Origin: Tubiluchus corallicola
Lineage: Eukaryota; Priapulida; Priapulimorpha; Priapulimorphida; Tubiluchidae
DNA: 48,080 bases
NCBI GenBank assembly: GCA_030141605.1
Contig: JAQGDQ010001313.1
Location: 1 to 48,080 of the forward strand
Reading direction: 5' to 3'
Below the pieces are notes generated by a model, which had not been told where the DNA came from, did not search any database, and saw only the letters and a list, made by a program, of their open reading frames with translations. Within the stretch, counting starts at the first letter, position 1. The number at the start of each line of letters is the position of its first letter. The position numbers were made by a program, and so were the translations under genes. Shown piece by piece: positions 43,295-48,080 of this stretch.

Positions 43295-43500
43295 TCATTT
43301 ATTTACCCATTTTTATTTTATTGAATTATTTATTTAGCTTTACAGACATTTTACTTATTTACTTAGATTTTTATTATTTATTTATTTATTTATCTATATC
43401 TCTAATTATTTATATTTTATTTATCTACCATATTCCAAATTCTAGTTATTTACTGATTTATTTATCTCTGTATTTATTTATTATTTAATTACTTATACCA
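42811..43500 (+). repeat. TTCA/TTCG/TTTA tetranucleotide tract
   Basis: TTCA units 42811-42877 and 43108-43150, TTTC units about 43257-43295, TTTA/TTCG variants between, fading to TTTA-rich DNA by 43500. Confidence 0.9.
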
Positions 43501-43504
43501 TATT

Positions 43505-44080
43505 TATGTATTATACATTCAATTATTTATTTATGCACATACTTTGGTTTAGTAATTTCATGCTATAATATAGAGAGCAGCACCTGTATAAGCATATTGT
43601 ATTATAATCTATATAAGTTCTAAAATTATATCTATATGATAAACTATAAAGATACAAGATGTATACAGATAAATCATAATGATATTAATAAAAGTACTAA
43701 TATAATAGTTTCACCTACGCGGAGATATAATGTTTATTGTCTCTATAAAAATTTTTTTTTCAAAAAAACGGCTTATGTTTTCCTTTAATTTAGACTAAAT
43801 CCTTTTCTTATTTACTAAAACTTCAAACAATTTCTTGCACTTTTCATATATTATTTATCTAGCCTACTTCTTACATACTTTTTTCTTTATTTTATTTTTA
43901 TTATTTCCCGCGTTTTAGTACAATTTGTTTTTATTCTATCCAATGAACTTAAATTTCACTTCAAATTTCCATTGTCTATTATAGTTATTTGCAGAGAAAT
44001 TCAATGTTCTAGTATTGAAATCAAGCACTTCAAGGATAAGACAACGTGTACCTGAAGTAGGTTTCAAAAAAATTGTCGTT
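43505..44080. other. NK2-1 intron, nothing recognised
   Basis: AT-rich with no supported feature. Confidence 0.4.
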
Positions 44081-44087
44081 GACTCCA

Positions 44088-44415
44088 GGGTGCGCCACTC
44101 ACTAACTAAAAATGTATTTTTAATCTTATTGACAAGACACAGTGATTAAAATTTTACTTAGTTAGTGACGTTTCCGTTCCGAATGCTCTGATTATTTTTT
44201 TCAATCTTTACTCAGTGTTATCTAAACTTGTTTCGAATGATCTGTCGTCGAAATGACAGCGTCTAACGGTCGTCGCGGGAGTTTAAATTTATGTGTTTTA
44301 TACAGCGTTGCTGCCCGTGCAAGTCCTGTATGCAAGAAGGCAGTGTGTAAATAGTTTAAAATTTCAAGACGAATTTTTTAAGCTTTATGTAAGTGGAGGG
44401 TTTTCTTGTGTTTTA
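44088..44415 (+). repeat. Interspersed repeat family A, copy 4
   Basis: GGGTGCGCCACTCACTAAC, TTAATCTTATTGACAAG, TTTCGAATGATCTGTCGTC, ATTTCAAGACGAATTTT and GGAGGGTTTTCTTGTG match copy 3. Confidence 0.78.
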
Positions 44416-44567
44416 AAACAAAACTTCTTTGAAAAAAGTAAACGCGCTTAAGTTTACCAAGTAAATTTTCTACTGAGACGTCAACTGCTATCATGAATTA
44501 ACTGTTAACTTTTAGCCTGGGTCTGCTTGGCTTACATAAGCCCTTGTTTTATTAATAAATTTAAAGG

Positions 44568-45003
44568 AAGACAGGATGATTTTTCATATGCTACCCCATT
44601 TTCAAGTTGCATAAAAAGTATACATTTTAACACAATTAATACTGCAAAAGCGTTTCTGATAATTAAATAATAGATTAAATAAGATATTCAGTGTGTTGTA
44701 CTAAAACTAGGCAAGTTTTAAGATAAAAAATAAAATTTCAAATTTACCGCTGTGTTCACGCATGAGCCCTCGAACGAATGCAGCACGTCACAAACTAACA
44801 CATCTAACTGTGTTCGTCTAAGTGCCCGTCTAATTAGCCAATGGCAAAATGCTTGTAACAGCGAAGAGCTAGTGACGCGAACCTGATATTGCGTTTGTGT
44901 GGTAATAAATCTTTCACGTAAGTCATTTTTGGAAAAATAGTATGTTTCCTTTCAATATTTTAAAGAGTAGATTGTCTTGACCTACAGTTTAACATTGGGT
45001 CTG
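44568..45003 (-). repeat. Interspersed repeat family B, copy 4 (inverted)
   Basis: The plus strand reads GGAAGACAGGATGATTTTTC to CAGTTTAACATTGGGTC, the reverse of copy 1. Family A copy 4 lies 150 bp away in plus orientation, unlike copy 1 where A and B are adjacent and codirectional. Confidence 0.78.
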
Positions 45004-45004
45004 T

Positions 45005-45570
45005 TTGCCTTCATATTATTTTTATTAAAATGCGTAGGACCCATTTACAATAATACACATTTACAAACTCATGTAAAAAAAGGAAAAATGTAATTCCTCT
45101 GCCAGCTTTATCACCCATTTATACTGTAGGCAAATTTTGCTTCACTTTATAAACCCATTACAAGCGAATTTCTGTGTGAAATTACCAGTCGTGTGTAGAA
45201 ATTACGTCAAACTCAACACCTGATTACAATGGAGCCATTTCTCGTTTCATATCTGATAAGAAGAAAAAAGTTTGTAGCCATTAAAGCTCGCAATTCATGC
45301 GTGCAGCGGGTGCATGCACGCAGTGTGAACCGGCCTTTAGAAAATTAATGTTTGAGCAGGCGAGATGAAAGCGTACAGCAAGCGACGGTCTCTGCCCCAT
45401 TTAACACGAATAAAATGATCATTATTAACTAATAATTTATTACTAACTATTAACTAATATTTTATCTTAATTGTTTAACAGATGTTGAAAGCATCTCGAA
45501 TGTTATTATTCTGCCTAGTCACTGCAAATTGTTAAAGGGAAAGAAATTTAAAGTGAATTGAATTATGTCT
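45005..45570. other. NK2-1 intron, nothing recognised
   Basis: No supported feature. Confidence 0.4.
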
Positions 45571-45574
45571 CTTA

Positions 45575-45965
45575 CTTAGCATTACACGTGCCTGTTTGAA
45601 ACACTTACGTGTTTGGAAAAGAAAATTTTTAATAATTTAAAATGTTTGCGTCTCTCGGTAAAACGTCACTGTATCACCATCCCAGTGTGCACCAGTGGCT
45701 CACCATAAACGCATTATTGATTTTAATGTACAATATAAAGTAATTTAAACTTTTGCTTATTTAGCGAAGAGTGTGCTACTATTTTTTTTAAAACATTACG
45801 CAATGATATGAAAACTTGTTTCAAATGATTTATCGTCAAAAAGGCCGCCCCTGACGGTCATTACGGGAATTTAAATTGAAAAGTTTTACACAGAGTTGCT
45901 ACTAACGCAAGCCCCGCCTGCAATAAGACAGCATTCGAGCTTTATTTACAAAAAGTGTTTTTATC
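45575..45965 (+). repeat. Interspersed repeat family A, copy 5
   Basis: CTTAGCATTACACGTGCCTG, GGAAAAGAAAATTTTTAATA, CCCAGTGTGCACCAGTGGC and TTTCAAATGATTTATCGTC in order. It preserves the junction that is interrupted by the MITE in copy 2. Confidence 0.78.
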
Positions 45966-46039
45966 CTTTAATTCCATAAGTGACTTGGCTTCATAAATGA
46001 TACATAAAGCAATGGTTATTCTTTTTCTTTAGAATTACT

Positions 46040-46132
46040 GATGTACATATATATATATATATATATCTACGTACATATATATCCATATTTTTATATACAA
46101 ATATATATATATATATATCCATATTTTTATAT

Positions 46133-46176
<44 letters not shown>

Positions 46177-46250
46177 TATATATATCTATATATCTACGTA
46201 CATATATATATCCATATTTCTATATATATAGAAATACAGAAATATATTCC
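46040..46250 (+). repeat. TA-rich microsatellite
   Basis: TA runs separated by repeated ATCCATATTTTTATATACAA segments (about 46081 and 46118) and ATCTACGTACA (about 46066 and 46191). Tyr/Ile-rich frames are artefacts. Confidence 0.9.
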
Positions 46251-46304
46251 TGAATTGTACAGGTTGAGCCAAAAGTAATACTACACTTTCAAACATTTAT
46301 TGAA

Positions 46305-46405
46305 CAGCATCCGGTAGCTGTCATGATCATAATAATTTTAAAATAATTATACCAGCGCGAAAGCAGAAGACCCAGGTTCGAGTCCAATGGTGGGTAAAAA
46401 CTTTT
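46305..46405 (+). tRNA. tRNA-like relic
   Basis: GGTAGCTGTCATG (A-box-like) and CCCAGGTTCGAGTCC (a good B-box) are present, but the anticodon region holds an AT-rich insertion and the stems do not pair. Probably a tRNA-derived SINE head or pseudogene. Confidence 0.35.
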
Positions 46406-46809
46406 TTCAAATTTCTAATTTAGTATTGCTTTTATACGTTTGTGGCGCTTCTATTTTTCCAAATATACAGAAAATGTTAAATTGGAATACAGAATAAAAA
46501 TAAAAATATTACAAAACAAAAACGAGATTCAAATCATTTATATTAAAATAATTAAAATAAAAGAGAAAAAGAAATAATTATAATTAAAATGAATAAAAAG
46601 AAATAATAATAATTAAAGTGAAATAATGTACCATGATATTTTGTGTCAATTTTCCAACTCTTTATAAAAGCACTAAGATCAATTATTAATGCATAAATAT
46701 TGGTAAAAATTATAAGAATTGATCATAGTCTGTAAGTTGGTATGAAAGATGCGATTTCCGTGAAGAAATGTTTGGATATTTTTCATTACAGGCACTTAAA
46801 AACATTTAT

Positions 46810-46915
46810 AGCCAAAAACACAACTTTATTAAAACTTCCAATTCACATAATCAAAAAATCGTGTCAAAATTTTCGACAGACTACTGCTGTCGTAATCAGT
46901 GGTAAATTTTACAAA
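46810..46915 (+). repeat. Fold-back element, partial copy 2
   Basis: ACACAACTTTATTAAAACTT, TCAAAAAATCGTGTCAAAAT and TTTCGACAGACTACTGCTGT match the left half of 23795-23950; the right arm is absent. Confidence 0.7.
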
Positions 46916-46983
46916 CGTACGACCAGTTTATATAGGGGGAACCAAAAGAACATTATGCAACTAATAAAGTATTTAACAGAAGC

Positions 46984-48080
46984 CAAAAACATTTTGATTT
47001 CTTAAAGCTACGTAACTGTACTTGTAAAAGACATGCTGTGGTGATAAAAACATCTAGATTTCTTAAAGCTACCTAACTGTACTTGTAAAAGACATGTTGT
47101 GGTGATAAAAACATCTAGATTTCTTAAAGCTACGTAACTGTACTTGTAAAAGACATGCTCTAGTGATAAAAACATCTAGATTTCTTAAAGTACGAACCGC
47201 ACTTAAAAAAGACGCCCTAGGATAAAAACATTTTGATTTCTTAAAGCTACGTAACTGTACTTGTGCATTATCTCAGTGATAAAAACATTTTGATTCTAAG
47301 CTACGCAACAAAATAAAAGACGCGCTCTGGTGATAAAAACATTTTGATTTAAAGCTAGTAACTGTACTTGTAAAAGACATGTCAGGATAAAAAACATTTT
47401 GATTTCTTAAAGCTGCAACTGCACTTGTAAAAACGCGCCTAGTGATAAAAATTTTGATTTAAAGCCGCACAGTAATTTTGGTAAAAGACGCGTCCTAGTG
47501 ATAAAAATTGATTTAAAGCTACGCAAACGTACTTGGTAAAGACGCGCTCTGGTGATAAAAACATTTTGATTTCTGTGCTACGTAACTGTACTTGTAAAAA
47601 ACGCGCTCTAGTGATAAAAACATTTTGATTTCTTAAAGTTACGTAACTGTACTTGTAAAAGACGCGCTCTAGTGATAAAAACATCTTGATTTCTTAAAGC
47701 TACGTAACTGTACTTGTAAAAGGCATGCTCTGGTGATAAAAACATCTTGATTTCTTAAAGCTAGGTAACTGTACTTGTAAAAGACATGCTCTGGTGATAA
47801 AAACATTTTGATTTCTTAAAGCTAGGTAACTGTACTTGTAAAAGACATGCTCTGGTGATAAAAACATTTTGATTTCTTAAAGCTAGGTAACTGTACTTGT
47901 AAAAGACACGCTCTGGTGATAAAAACATCTAGATTTCTTAAAGCTAGGTAACTGTACTTGTAAAAGACATGCTCTGGTGATAAAAACATTTTGATTTCTT
48001 AAAGCTAGGTAACTGTACTTGTAAAAGACATGCTCTGGTGATAAAAACATTTTGATTTCTTAAAGCTAGGTAACTGTACT
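46984..48080 (+). repeat. 61-bp minisatellite, runs off the window
   Basis: About 18 units containing AAAAACATTTTGATTTCTTA, AAGCTAGGTAACTGTACTTG and TAAAAGACATGCTCTGGTGA. Period 61 measured between GCTAGGTAAC at 47821, 47882 and 47943. Units at about 47185-47540 carry many short deletions, while both sides are regular. Confidence 0.93.

Noticed and set aside
42773-43488. Phe/Ile/His/Ser-rich frames
   Set aside because: TTCA/TTTA tetranucleotide artefact.

Overview
This is an AT-rich animal nuclear DNA window: genes split by GT-AG introns, dense microsatellites, many small transposon relics, and genes of animal type. Two recognisable genes run off its edges. Nothing looks bacterial, viral or organellar. 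The NK2-1 exon and the assortment of relics suggest an invertebrate, but the phylum cannot be fixed from the sequence alone.

Gene layout. (1) 728-13909 (+): the last eight coding exons (341 codons plus stop) of a gephyrin/MoeA-type molybdenum insertase; the earlier exons lie to the left of the window. (2) 21178-21735 (-): an intact, intronless TRAPPC5 (TRS31/BET3 family), a subunit of the TRAPP vesicle-tethering complex. (3) 26833-28419 (-): an intronless 528-residue protein with 16 C2H2 zinc fingers, including a recent 66-residue internal duplication and two shortened fingers. (4) 39059-39413 (+): first coding exon of an NK2-1 (NKX2-1/TTF-1) homeobox gene. It ends at a clean donor, and no homeodomain exon is seen in the remaining 8.7 kb, so the first intron is at least that long. 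The four genes have unrelated roles and show no operon-like arrangement.

Between and inside the genes are short non-autonomous elements. They include hAT-like elements (2925-3393 with a perfect 8-bp target duplication; 24219-25466 carrying a nested 5S-rRNA-derived SINE; 10691-11178), pogo/Tigger-like MITEs (11655-12131 nested in another repeat; 19298-19770), an inverted-repeat MITE family found next to three of the genes (14163-14830, 20424-21079, 28598-28715), a solo LTR (30941-31361), a LINE C-terminal coding remnant (37195-37449), fold-back elements inside the NK2-1 intron, and at least six further interspersed families named R1, R2, A, B, E and H here.

Tandem DNA is prominent: ATT, ATC, ACTT/ACCT, AGT, TTCA and TA microsatellites, minisatellites of 31, 46 and 61 bp, about 92-bp pyrimidine-rich repeats, and a 500-bp degenerate TTAGGG-like block with a 164-bp higher-order period. 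No new multi-gene system was found. The strongest second-look items are the nested element histories, the block-structured ACTT/ACCT array, the repeated placement of one MITE family beside genes, the shortened zinc fingers, the altered receptor-pocket position in gephyrin, and gephyrin-NK2-1 linkage.
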